Assembly (NCBI RefSeq): GCF_012524205.1
Contig: NZ_JABACI010000004.1
Coordinates: 1-64,000, forward strand
Source: Microbacterium salsuginis
GTDB taxonomy: Bacteria > Actinomycetota > Actinomycetes > Actinomycetales > Microbacteriaceae
DNA length: 64,000 nucleotides
Direction of reading: 5' to 3'
The notes under the pieces were generated by a model. It was given only the letters and a program-made list of their open reading frames with translations. It made no database searches and was not told the DNA's origin. The number at the start of each line of letters is the position of its first letter. Within the stretch, counting starts at the first letter, position 1. The position numbers and the translations under genes are program-made. Positions 16,177 to 24,260 of the stretch are shown here, piece by piece.

Positions 16177-16212
16177 GTCGTTGAGCGAGCGGAACGAGAC
16201 GAAACGCCCCGA
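16177..16212 (+). repeat. Dispersed GTTGAGCGAGCG...GACGAAAC repeat, intact copy
   Basis: The segment reads GGTCGTTGAGCGAGCGG then AACGAGACGAAACGCCCC. I recognise it as a repeat common in Microbacteriaceae intergenic regions. A disrupted relative lies at 51553-51760. Confidence 0.6.
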
Positions 16213-16214
16213 CG

Positions 16215-16229
16215 TTCCACTGAACGGAA
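16215..16229 (+). promoter_or_regulatory. Candidate IclR operator before the IclR gene
   Basis: TTCCACTGAACGGAA shares the right half GAACGGAA (differing at one base) and the TTCC-N7-GGAA layout with the palindrome at 14703-14717. Its place 39 bases before the GTG start implies autoregulation. Confidence 0.55.
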
Positions 16230-16267
16230 TTGCGGGTTAGCATGGCGGCGTCATCGAGGAGGATGCC

Positions 16268-17173
16268 GTGGCACGAGGATCAGCCGGCGAGTCGGTGCTG
16301 CACCGGCACTTGCGCGTGCTCGAGACGTTCGACGCGTGGCATCCGTTCCTCACGCTCAGTGAGATCGCCGACGGCGCCGGCATCCCGCGCTCCAGCGCCC
16401 ACCGGCTGATCGCCGAACTGGAGCAGGAGGGCCTGCTCGAGCGCCTGCCCGACCGGACCTATCGCCTGGGCGTGCGGCTGTGGGAGTTCGCCAGCCGCAC
16501 GCCCGGCGCCCTCGGCCTGCGCGAGATCGCACGGCCGTGGCTCGGCGCGGTGCACGAGCGGGTGCGTCAGCATGCGCAGCTCGGCGTGCTCAGCGGGCGG
16601 GACGTGCTGTTCATCGACCGGATGTCGACGCGCGACGCCGTCATCAACGCGACGCTGATCGGCGGCCGGATCCCGCTGCACGCGTCCTCGAGCGGACTCG
16701 TGCTGCTCGCGTACGCCGACGCGTCGGTGGTCGCCGACGTCGTCGCCCACGGTCTGCGGGTGTACACCGAGAACACCATCCGCACCGCGGCCGAGCTGCG
16801 CCAGCGCCTGCGCCAGGTGCGCAGCGACGGGCACGCGGTGGCCGACGGCTTCATCCACCTCGAGTCGAGGGGAATCGCGGTGCCGGTCAACGGCCCCGGC
16901 GGCACGGTGTACGCAGCGATCGGCGTGGTCATCCCCAACGACGGCTCGTCCGCGCATCCGTACGTCGAGCTGCTGCGTCGCGCAGCCGCCGGCATCTCGC
17001 GCGACCTCGCCGCCGCCTACCGGCCCGATGTCGACGAGCGCACCCACGGCATCCGCTCCGTGGTGAGCGGATCGCGGCGATCGCTCGAGTACTTCGAGAG
17101 CCTCGAGACGGACCCGCACGACGCCGGCGTCCTGCCAGACGAACTCGTCGAGCCCGTGAGCGAGCTTCGATGA
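16268..17173 (+). CDS. IclR-family transcriptional regulator (1)
   Basis: A 301-residue regulator with an N-terminal winged helix (LRVLETFDAWHPFLTLSEIADGAGIPRSSAHRLIAELEQEG) and a C-terminal IclR effector domain containing IPLHASSSGLVLLAY and the DGFIHLESRGIAVPV segment. GTG 16268 is preceded by GAGGAGG at 16256-16262. Its neighbour upstream is the O-demethylase-like gene and its stop overlaps the next start (ATGA), so it probably controls both, likely sensing an aromatic acid. The C-terminus is about 35 residues longer than a minimal IclR protein. Confidence 0.85.
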   Translation: MARGSAGESVLHRHLRVLETFDAWHPFLTLSEIADGAGIPRSSAHRLIAELEQEGLLERLPDRTYRLGVRLWEFASRTPGALGLREIARPWLGAVHERVRQHAQLGVLSGRDVLFIDRMSTRDAVINATLIGGRIPLHASSSGLVLLAYADASVVADVVAHGLRVYTENTIRTAAELRQRLRQVRSDGHAVADGFIHLESRGIAVPVNGPGGTVYAAIGVVIPNDGSSAHPYVELLRRAAAGISRDLAAAYRPDVDERTHGIRSVVSGSRRSLEYFESLETDPHDAGVLPDELVEPVSELR

Positions 17174-17964
17174 CCGCCGCATCGATCACGAGGATCGCCG
17201 TGCTCGGGCTCGGGGAAGCGGGCCGACGCTACGCGAGCGGTCTCGCCGTCGCCGGCGCCGAGGTCCGCGGCTTCGACCCGGCCCACGAGCTCGGTGCGCC
17301 CGAGGTCGCACAGTTCGCCGACCTCGGTGAGGCCCTCGAGGGGGCTGATGTCACGCTCAGCCTGGTGAGCGGCCGGGTTGCGGCATCCGTCGCCCGCGAC
17401 GCCCTGCCGCACCTGCGACGGGGCGCCGTCTACGCCGACCTCAACACCGGTTCGCCCGAGGTCAAGCAGCGGATCGCCCGGCTGGCCGCCGACCGCGACG
17501 TGCTGATGGCCGATGCCGCCGTGCTCGCGCCGGTCGTGCGCGCGGGACACCGCACGCCGATGCTCGCGAGCGGCCCGGGTGCGCGGGCACTGGCCGACCG
17601 GCTCGCGCCCTTCGAGGTGCCGATCGAGGTGCTGGACGGGGATGCCGGGGAGGCGGCGAGGCTGCGGCTGCTGCGGAGCGTCTTCATGAAGGGGCTCGGG
17701 GCCCTCGTGATCGAGTCGCTGGACGGAGCGCGCGCGGCCGGCTCGGAGGACTGGATGCGCGAGCAGATCGCGCGCGAGCTCGGGCCCGACGGCGACGCGC
17801 TCGTTCGCCGGCTCGTCGACGGCACGCATCGCCACGCGTCGCGCCGCGCGCACGAGGTGCGCGACGCGCTCGCGATGCTCGAGTCGACGGGGAGCTCGGC
17901 CGACATGACCCGCGCGACCCTCGCGTGGCTCGAACGCCTCGCGGCAGACGACGACGCACGCTGA
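17170..17964 (+). CDS. NAD(P)-binding dehydrogenase, 6-phosphogluconate/3-hydroxyisobutyrate dehydrogenase-like with DUF1932
   Basis: A 264-residue protein. Rossmann motif VLGLGEAGRRYASG at residues 10-23 is followed by NTGSPEVKQRI, and the C-terminal helical part (MKGLGALVIESLDGARAAGSEDWM) matches DUF1932-type dehydrogenases. These oxidise beta-hydroxy acids; in aromatic clusters a role on 4-carboxy-2-hydroxymuconate semialdehyde (LigC-like step) or a hydroxy acid is conceivable but unproven. The gene overlaps the IclR gene by ATGA. Confidence 0.75.
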   Translation: MTAASITRIAVLGLGEAGRRYASGLAVAGAEVRGFDPAHELGAPEVAQFADLGEALEGADVTLSLVSGRVAASVARDALPHLRRGAVYADLNTGSPEVKQRIARLAADRDVLMADAAVLAPVVRAGHRTPMLASGPGARALADRLAPFEVPIEVLDGDAGEAARLRLLRSVFMKGLGALVIESLDGARAAGSEDWMREQIARELGPDGDALVRRLVDGTHRHASRRAHEVRDALAMLESTGSSADMTRATLAWLERLAADDDAR

Positions 17965-17980
17965 GCGCGCCGTGACACGG

Positions 17981-18012
17981 CGATGCCCGCCCGCGGAAGC
18001 GGACGGGCATCG
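17981..18012. terminator. Bidirectional terminator hairpin
   Basis: CGATGCCCG (17981-17989) pairs with CGGGCATCG (18004-18012); the stem extends inward with one mismatch through CCGC/GCGG. It separates the convergent genes ending at 17964 and 18030. Confidence 0.75.
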
Positions 18013-18029
18013 TGGCGTCGAGCGCGGGC

Positions 18030-19283
18030 TCAGAAGTCCGGGCCGCGTCCGTCCGGTGCGACGTACATCGTCGCGAGTGCGCTGAGGCTGCCCGGTGCGG
18101 CGGGGTCGTAGGCGAAGATCGACGACGTGTCGGGCTGCAGCCGGTCCTCAGCGGGGCCGTACGTCATGTCGCCGTTGAGGCCGAGGTAGCTGACCTTGTC
18201 GAGCTCGACCATCGCGTTCATGATGCCGGGCCCCGACAGGTCACCCAGTTCGACGGCCTTCTCGAGGATCGTCGACGCGGTGATGGCCTGCATGAAGCCG
18301 TACACGTTCTGCATCGTCGGCGTCGTGCCCAGCTGCTCCGTGAGCAGCTCGATGCCCTCGATCGAGGTGTCATCCAGGTTGCCGGCGAGTCCCGTGATGA
18401 GGAAGTTCTCGGCGAGGTAGCCGGCGATGTCGGTGTCCTTGAACGACTGGGCGATCGCGAAGAACTCGGCCAGCCACACCGGCGCGTAATCGAGCTGCGT
18501 CGCGGCGGCGACGAGGTTGGGCACGTTGTTCGTGGCGCCGCCGAAGACGACGACCTCGCACTGGGCGTTCTTGAGCGTCTGCACCTGCGCGGTGAACGCG
18601 GTGTCGGTGGGCGCGAACTCGGTCTTGGGTCCGAGCGTGAACCCGAGCTCCTCGCTCGCGTACTCCAGCGCGATCTGGCGCGCCTCGCCGGACTGGTCGG
18701 CCTGGATCATCGAGCACACCGTCGAGTCCGTCGTGATCTGCCCCTCTTCGAAGAGGTAAGACAACGTGTTCCACGTGTTCGACTGGTACGAGGTGAACGT
18801 CATGCCGAGGTTGGGCTGCTTCGTGAACCGCGAGCTCTGCGTCGAGGGCAGCGCCACGGCGTCGTCCTGCTCGAGGATCGGCAGCAGCGCCTCGGTCGAG
18901 GCGTCTCCGAGCACGCCCGACAGCATGACGACCTGATCCTTGATGCGCTGATACTCCTGGACGGCCAGCTGCGGGTTGTACTGGTTGTCGGCGGTGATCA
19001 CCTCGACCGGGTACTCCCCCGCGATGCCGCCCTCGGCGTTGACGATGTCGTAGTACGCCTGCTGGCCGGCGACCTGTTCGTTGGACGAGGGCGCCAGCGG
19101 GCCGCTCAGCGCGGTCATCTGCCCGACATGGATCACCCCGTCGGACATGTCGAAGCCGGGGACCGTGGTCAGCTCCTGGGCTTCTTCGGGGGCATCGCCG
19201 GTGGGGGCGGTCTGGACGGCGCACGACGTCAGCAGCAACGCTGCTGCGGCCATGCTGAGGACGCCGAGAGTGCGGATTCTCAC
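18030..19283 (-). CDS. Branched-chain-type ABC transporter substrate-binding lipoprotein (2)
   Basis: A 417-residue receptor. Signal with lipobox LLLTSC at residues 16-21, then GVIHVGQMTALSGPLAPSS, the standard type I binding-protein opening, and an ABC_sub_bind fold to the end. It is the last gene of a six-gene operon (MBL protein, livF, livG, livH, livM, receptor) and its ATG overlaps the livM stop. The ligand is unknown; the operon shares its promoter motif with the Cou-like operon, so a phenylpropanoid is a reasonable guess. Confidence 0.88.
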   Translation of the reverse strand: MRIRTLGVLSMAAAALLLTSCAVQTAPTGDAPEEAQELTTVPGFDMSDGVIHVGQMTALSGPLAPSSNEQVAGQQAYYDIVNAEGGIAGEYPVEVITADNQYNPQLAVQEYQRIKDQVVMLSGVLGDASTEALLPILEQDDAVALPSTQSSRFTKQPNLGMTFTSYQSNTWNTLSYLFEEGQITTDSTVCSMIQADQSGEARQIALEYASEELGFTLGPKTEFAPTDTAFTAQVQTLKNAQCEVVVFGGATNNVPNLVAAATQLDYAPVWLAEFFAIAQSFKDTDIAGYLAENFLITGLAGNLDDTSIEGIELLTEQLGTTPTMQNVYGFMQAITASTILEKAVELGDLSGPGIMNAMVELDKVSYLGLNGDMTYGPAEDRLQPDTSSIFAYDPAAPGSLSALATMYVAPDGRGPDF

Positions 19284-20476
19284 GAGCTGGGTCCTTCCTT
19301 CTGTGTGGTGGATTCCCCTGGTGCGGGGTCGGATGCCGCGGCCCGCGCGGCGGGCGCGCGCGGGGCGCGTGCGGGTCGGTGGAAGAACGAGATCAGTCCG
19401 CCGCGGCGGAACAGCAGGAAGACGACGATGAGGATGCCGTAGACGATCAGGCCGAAGCCCGACACGCTCACCCCGCTCTGCTCCCCCGGCTTCGCGATGA
19501 ACGGGAGGTAGTCCGACAGCCAGATCGCCATCACCGGCACGAGGCCGATGAACAGGGCTCCGAGAACCGGTCCCCAGATGCTGGCGAGCCCGCCGATGAC
19601 GATGATCGCGACGTACTGGATGGACAGGTCCAGGCCGAAGTTCTCGGGACGGATGTACTGCAGCTGCACGCCGAGGAGCCCGCCGGCCAGGCCCCCGAGC
19701 ACCGACGAGACGATGAAGGCGTTCATCATCGACGGCAGCCGCCGCACGCCCAGCACCTCGGCGGCGAGGTCATGGTCGCGGATGGCCTGCATGGCCCTGC
19801 CCGAGCGCGAGCGCACGATGTTCGCCGTCGCCAGCAGCACGAGGGCGAGGATCACCCAGCACAGGATGAACATGCCCTGCTCGCGAGTGAGCAGGAACGG
19901 TCCGATCTGCAGCGAGGTGAAATCCAGCGGTCCGATCGCGACGGGCGCCGTCACCACGGTGCCGTTGAGGCCGCCGGTGAGCGCCGGCAGGTTGCGGGCG
20001 GCGTAGATCCCGATGTACACGAGCCCCAGCGACACGATCGCGAGATAGGGACCGCGCAGTCGCAGCGCGAACGGCGCGACGAGCGCACCGAGCGCCCCGG
20101 CGAAGAGAGCGGCCAGCGGCAGCCACAGCAGGAACGGCAGACCGAGCTGGCCGCCGAGCACCTGCCCGCTGAACGCCCCGGCGCCCACGAAGAACGCGTG
20201 CCCGAGCGAGATCTGGCCCGCGTAGCCGGTCAGCAGATTGAGGCCGGTCGCCGCGATCGCGGCGATGGCAGCTGTGGTCAGCACGGTCAGCACGTAGCTG
20301 TCGCCGATGTTGAGAGGCACGGCGAAGATCGCGACGACGAAGACGATCGCGAGGATCTTGGCGGTCAGCGTGCCGAACAGCCTGGGGGCGCGTGCCCGTG
20401 TGCTGCGGCCGAGCACGGCGTCGGCCGAGCCCGGGTCGGCGGAGTTCGCTTCTGCGTGGGGAGCGGCGGTGGTCAT
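19280..20476 (-). CDS. livM: LivM-type ABC transporter permease (2)
   Basis: A 398-residue membrane subunit with the conserved GLNLLTGYAGQISLGHAFFVGAGAFSGQ segment, a cytoplasmic loop RAIRDHDLAAEVLGV (EAA-like) and a basic/Ala-Pro-rich tail of about 30 residues. ATG 20476 overlaps the livH stop; the reading frame continues upstream but is out of frame with livH and non-coding. Confidence 0.88.
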   Translation of the reverse strand: MTTAAPHAEANSADPGSADAVLGRSTRARAPRLFGTLTAKILAIVFVVAIFAVPLNIGDSYVLTVLTTAAIAAIAATGLNLLTGYAGQISLGHAFFVGAGAFSGQVLGGQLGLPFLLWLPLAALFAGALGALVAPFALRLRGPYLAIVSLGLVYIGIYAARNLPALTGGLNGTVVTAPVAIGPLDFTSLQIGPFLLTREQGMFILCWVILALVLLATANIVRSRSGRAMQAIRDHDLAAEVLGVRRLPSMMNAFIVSSVLGGLAGGLLGVQLQYIRPENFGLDLSIQYVAIIVIGGLASIWGPVLGALFIGLVPVMAIWLSDYLPFIAKPGEQSGVSVSGFGLIVYGILIVVFLLFRRGGLISFFHRPARAPRAPAARAAASDPAPGESTTQKEGPSS

Positions 20477-21357
20477 GCGCGTCTGATCTCCTTGCGTCCG
20501 AAGAGGCCGGCGGGCCGGATGAGCAGGATCACGAGCATCACGAGGTAGGGCACCACGTCGGCGAAGCCCGACCCCCAGCTCTCGGGCACGAGCGACACCG
20601 CGAACTGCTGCACGACGCCGATGATGAGGCCGCCGACGACGGCGCCCAGCGGCGATTCGAGCCCGCCCAGGATGATGACCGGCAGAGCCAGGAACGCGTA
20701 GACCTCGAGGCCGGGCCTGACGCCGCCGCCCACCGTCGTCGAGAGCACGACGCCGCCGAAGGCTCCGAGGGCCCCGGCGATGCCCCACGAGATGCCGAAG
20801 ACGAACCGCGTGCTCACCCCCTGCGCCATGGCGGCCTCGCTGTCGATGGCGGTGGCACGCAGGCTCAGCCCGATGCGCGTGAACCGGAAGAACAGGAAGA
20901 ACGCCAGCAGCAGGACGGCGGTGATGGGGATCAGCGTCGCGTCCCGGGCTGTGATGCCGATGCCGGCGACGCGGATCACCTCGAGCGCCCACGGGTCGTC
21001 GAGGTTGAGGGAGTCGCCCGGCCAGATCGCGGTGACGATCGGGGCCACCGCGATCGTGATGCCGAAGGTCACCAGCAGCGCCGCGAAGTGGTCGGTGACG
21101 CGGTGCACGACGAGGGCCTCGAGAAGCACCGCGAAGACCGCGACCGCCGCCATCGCGATGACGACCCCGACCCAGAACGGGAGCCCGGCCTGGTGGATCA
21201 GCGCGTAGGCGAGGTAGGCGCCGAGGATCACGAAACTGCCCTGCGCGAGATTCAGGATGCCGGAGGCCCGCGCCACGACGACGAAGCCCAGGGCCAGCAC
21301 GGCGTAGAGGCATCCGAGCGCGATACCCGAGACCAGTGTCTGCAGGAAGTCGGTCAT
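20473..21357 (-). CDS. livH: LivH-type ABC transporter permease (2)
   Basis: A 294-residue membrane subunit. LALGFVVVARASGILNLAQGSFVILGAYLA and ILGGLESPLGAVVGGLIIGVVQQ are diagnostic LivH segments. It is coupled on both sides by ATGA overlaps with livG and livM. Confidence 0.9.
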   Translation of the reverse strand: MTDFLQTLVSGIALGCLYAVLALGFVVVARASGILNLAQGSFVILGAYLAYALIHQAGLPFWVGVVIAMAAVAVFAVLLEALVVHRVTDHFAALLVTFGITIAVAPIVTAIWPGDSLNLDDPWALEVIRVAGIGITARDATLIPITAVLLLAFFLFFRFTRIGLSLRATAIDSEAAMAQGVSTRFVFGISWGIAGALGAFGGVVLSTTVGGGVRPGLEVYAFLALPVIILGGLESPLGAVVGGLIIGVVQQFAVSLVPESWGSGFADVVPYLVMLVILLIRPAGLFGRKEIRRA

Positions 21358-22223
21358 CGGCGGGCCCCCTTCTTCGCGAGGCGCTTCGGGATCTTCAGCG
21401 CGATGGTCCCCGTCACGGTGGGGTCGTCGACCTCTTCGGACTCGTCACCGAGGTAGGCCGCGATGACGCGCGGGTCCGAGATCGCCGCGCGCGGCGATTC
21501 GATCGTGATGGTCGTGCCGAAGTCGAGCACGAGTGATCGGTCACCGAGGCGCGTCACGAGGCCCATGTCGTGCTCGATCATCACGATGGTCAGATCGAGC
21601 TCACGCTTGGCCACCAGGATCCACTCGGCGAGCTCATCGGTCTCTTCGTCGTTCATGCCTGCGGCCGGCTCGTCGAGCAGGAGCAGTCGCGGCTCGACGG
21701 CGAGCGCTCGCGCGAGCTCGATGCGCTTCTTGATCCCGTAGGGCAGGTCGCGGATCGGCCGGCTGAGGTAGTCGCCGAGGCCCATCAGATCGATGAGCGG
21801 CTCGCACGCCTGCCGAGCGATCGTCTCTTCGCGGCGGGCCCGGCCCCACCACACCGCCCCGCTCAGCACTCCGGAGCGCATCAGGCGCTGACGGCCCAGC
21901 ACGACGTTGTCCATGACATCCATGTGCTCGAACAGCGCGAGGTTCTGGAAGGTCCGGGCGATGCCGAGGTCGGCCAGCGCCGTGCGCTTCGCCTCGAGCA
22001 GCGAGCGCCCGTCGAACGACACGGTGCCCGAGGTGGGGCGGTAGATGCGGCTGATCACGTTCAGCAGCGACGTCTTGCCGGCCCCGTTGGGACCGATGAC
22101 GGTGAAGAACTCGCCCTCGGCGACATCGAAGCTGATGCCGCGGAGGATGTGGAGTCCGCCGATCGACAGCTCGAGATCGCGCACCTCCAGCAGCGGCGGA
22201 GGGGCGGGTGCCGGAGCGCTCAT
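21354..22223 (-). CDS. livG: LivG-type ABC transporter ATP-binding protein (2)
   Basis: A 289-residue ATPase: Walker A GPNGAGKTS, Q-loop LGIARTFQNLALF, signature-region LPYGIKKRIELARAL, Walker B LLLLDEPAAGMND and the terminal VIAAYLGDE followed by an unusual 25-residue extension ending in KIPKRLAKKGARR. As in the first LivG copy, the LSGGQ signature is replaced, here by LPYGIKKR, which is common in LivG. Confidence 0.9.
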   Translation of the reverse strand: MSAPAPAPPPLLEVRDLELSIGGLHILRGISFDVAEGEFFTVIGPNGAGKTSLLNVISRIYRPTSGTVSFDGRSLLEAKRTALADLGIARTFQNLALFEHMDVMDNVVLGRQRLMRSGVLSGAVWWGRARREETIARQACEPLIDLMGLGDYLSRPIRDLPYGIKKRIELARALAVEPRLLLLDEPAAGMNDEETDELAEWILVAKRELDLTIVMIEHDMGLVTRLGDRSLVLDFGTTITIESPRAAISDPRVIAAYLGDESEEVDDPTVTGTIALKIPKRLAKKGARR

Positions 22224-22996
22224 GCGACCTCCTCCGATCCGAGTCCCAGCAGCAGTCGCTGCAGCCCCTCGTCGGAGCGCAGGTTGGCCGCGGTGTCCTC
22301 GTGGATGATGCGGCCGTGCTCGAGGACGTAGCCGCGGTCGGCGACGGCCAGCGCCATCGTCGCGTTCTGCTCGATGAGCAGGACGCTGGTGCCGGCTTCC
22401 TGGATCGCGCGGATGGCGTCGCCGACGAAGGTGACCAGTTTGGGCGAGAGTCCGAGCGTCGGCTCGTCCAGCACCAGCAGCCGCGGCGACGACATCAGCG
22501 CACGAGCCACCGCGAGCATCTGCTGCTCGCCTCCCGACAGCAGTCCTGCCGCTTGATCACGACGCTCCGCCAGGCGCGGGAACAGCTCGAACATCTGCTC
22601 GCGATTCGCGCGCAGCTCGGCCCCGCGCACCGTGACGCCGCCCATGTCGAGGTTCTCGCTGACGGACATGCCGCCGAAGATGCGCCGTCCCTCGAGGGTC
22701 TGCGCGACGCCGTGCCGCACGATCGCCCGCGGGGAGCGGTGCGCCAGATCCTCGCCGAAGCTGCGGATCGAGCCTGCCGCGATCGACCCGCCCTGCGCCG
22801 GCAGCAGCCCGGTGATCGCGCGCGCGAGCGTCGACTTGCCGGCGCCGTTCAGCCCCATCAGGGTGACGACCTCGCCGTCTCCCACCCGGAGGTTCACGTC
22901 GCGCAGGGCCGTGATCGAGCGGCCGTACCGCACGCTCAGGCCGGCGACATCCAGCGCGTCCTGGGTCGTGGTGCTGTCGTCCTTGCCCACTGTCAT
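22220..22996 (-). CDS. livF: LivF-type ABC transporter ATP-binding protein (2)
   Basis: A 258-residue ATPase with Walker A GLNGAGKST, signature LLSGGEQQMLAVARAL, Walker B RLLVLDEPTLGLSP and a short C-terminus typical of LivF. ATG 22996 overlaps the stop of the upstream metallo-beta-lactamase-fold gene (ATGA); the longer open frame upstream is the other gene read in the wrong frame. Confidence 0.9.
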   Translation of the reverse strand: MTVGKDDSTTTQDALDVAGLSVRYGRSITALRDVNLRVGDGEVVTLMGLNGAGKSTLARAITGLLPAQGGSIAAGSIRSFGEDLAHRSPRAIVRHGVAQTLEGRRIFGGMSVSENLDMGGVTVRGAELRANREQMFELFPRLAERRDQAAGLLSGGEQQMLAVARALMSSPRLLVLDEPTLGLSPKLVTFVGDAIRAIQEAGTSVLLIEQNATMALAVADRGYVLEHGRIIHEDTAANLRSDEGLQRLLLGLGSEEVA

Positions 22997-24165
22997 CGCT
23001 TGCTCCCGACGGCGATCTCGTCGAGGTCGTGGCCCACGACGAGGCGGCCCGCGAACCCCTTGCCCGCCTGACGCCAGCGCGAATCCGCGTTGTCGCCGGG
23101 CGCGAGGTGGTTGAGGACGAGGGTGCCGGCACCGGCGGCGGTCGCGACGCCGCCGACGTCCTCGATCGTGGTGTGCGATTCGATGAGGTGACGCAGCGTC
23201 GCCTCGGCGGCCGGCGTGCGTGGCTCGGGAAAGCGCGCTTCGGCCCATTGCCGGTCGATCACCTCGTGCACCAGCACGTCGGTGCCCTGTGCGAGTTCGA
23301 TGAGGTTCTCGGACGGCGCGGTGTCGCCCGAGAACGTGATGGATCCCTCGTCGGTGTCGAAGCGGAAGGCGAACGACGGGAAGACCGGCGAGTGCTCCAC
23401 GAGCGTGGCGGTGACCCGCACCCGCGAGTCCTCGTGCACGGGGATGGGGCTGATGCGCGGCATCGGCGCATGATCCACCGGTCCGGCGGCGCCGGCCGGC
23501 AGCGCGATGTCGTGCGGTGCGAACGCGGCACCGGGGTCGACGCCGCCGCTGCCGCGGAGCCGCTCGTTGAGATCCGCCGCGAACCCTTCGATGATCCGAG
23601 CGGTCATGGCCACCGTGCCCGCGGTCGGCGCGTCGGGCGCGATCACTGGTGGCTCCGGCCGATCCCCGAGCACAGGCGGCAGCCCGCCGCGATCGCCGGG
23701 GCCGTAGACGGGCACCGGTCGCGACGGGTCATTGACGCCGTTCCACATGCCGTTGATGACGAGCGAGGCGTACTCGGCCAGGTGGTCGGAGTGCACATGG
23801 GTCAGGAAGACGCCGGCGAGCCCGGTGAGCGGCCGTGCGCTCGGCGCCGTGGAGGTGCTGAGCTGAGCCTGCGCGACGCGCCCGAGCGCGCCGTGACCGA
23901 GATCGACCAGATAGAAGGCGTCCCCGACCACGACGGCCGACGAGACACCGGCGCGGTCCCCGTAGAGCGTCGGACCGCCGGCCGTGCCGAGAAGCACCAG
24001 CGTGGTGCCGGCGCCGCGGGGCCGCTTCATCGGAGATGCCGCGAGTGCGGGTGCAGCTGCTGCGCCGGTCGTCGCGACGGCTGCGAAGCCCGCCAGTGTC
24101 GACACCCCTGCGGCCTGAATGAGATTGCGGCGCGAGAAGGTGAATCCACGAACGTCGTCTTGCAT
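22993..24165 (-). CDS. Tat-exported metallo-beta-lactamase-fold hydrolase
   Basis: A 390-residue protein, first gene of the second Liv operon. The N-terminus carries a twin-arginine signal, SRRNLIQAAG, followed by a hydrophobic Ala-rich core. The MBL zinc motif is THVHSDH, with GDTAPSENLIEL (Asp ligand) and a final NHLAPGD (His), the arrangement of RNase Z/arylsulfatase-like members. A cell-surface hydrolase coupled to an importer suggests it frees or modifies the transported substrate, for example an ester or sulfate; that is inference. ATG 24165 follows GAGAGGA. Upstream lies a strong promoter with a CAGGCAACCTG operator. Confidence 0.8.
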   Translation of the reverse strand: MQDDVRGFTFSRRNLIQAAGVSTLAGFAAVATTGAAAAPALAASPMKRPRGAGTTLVLLGTAGGPTLYGDRAGVSSAVVVGDAFYLVDLGHGALGRVAQAQLSTSTAPSARPLTGLAGVFLTHVHSDHLAEYASLVINGMWNGVNDPSRPVPVYGPGDRGGLPPVLGDRPEPPVIAPDAPTAGTVAMTARIIEGFAADLNERLRGSGGVDPGAAFAPHDIALPAGAAGPVDHAPMPRISPIPVHEDSRVRVTATLVEHSPVFPSFAFRFDTDEGSITFSGDTAPSENLIELAQGTDVLVHEVIDRQWAEARFPEPRTPAAEATLRHLIESHTTIEDVGGVATAAGAGTLVLNHLAPGDNADSRWRQAGKGFAGRLVVGHDLDEIAVGSKR

Positions 24166-24198
24166 GGGGTTCCTCTCATCATTGAGATGGCTGACATC

Positions 24199-24227
24199 AT
24201 TATCAGGCAACCTGAAAAGCAAATCAA
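24199..24227 (-). promoter_or_regulatory. Promoter and operator of the MBL-Liv operon
   Basis: On the minus strand TTGATT (24227-24222), a 17-base spacer and GATAAT (24204-24199) form a good promoter 34 bases before the start. The spacer holds TCAGGTTGCCTGA, a near-palindrome shared with the promoters at 29435 and 31508, in all cases directly abutting the -10 box. Confidence 0.75.
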
Positions 24228-24260
24228 GAGATCCCGCCGGATCGACCCGCAGGATTCCAC

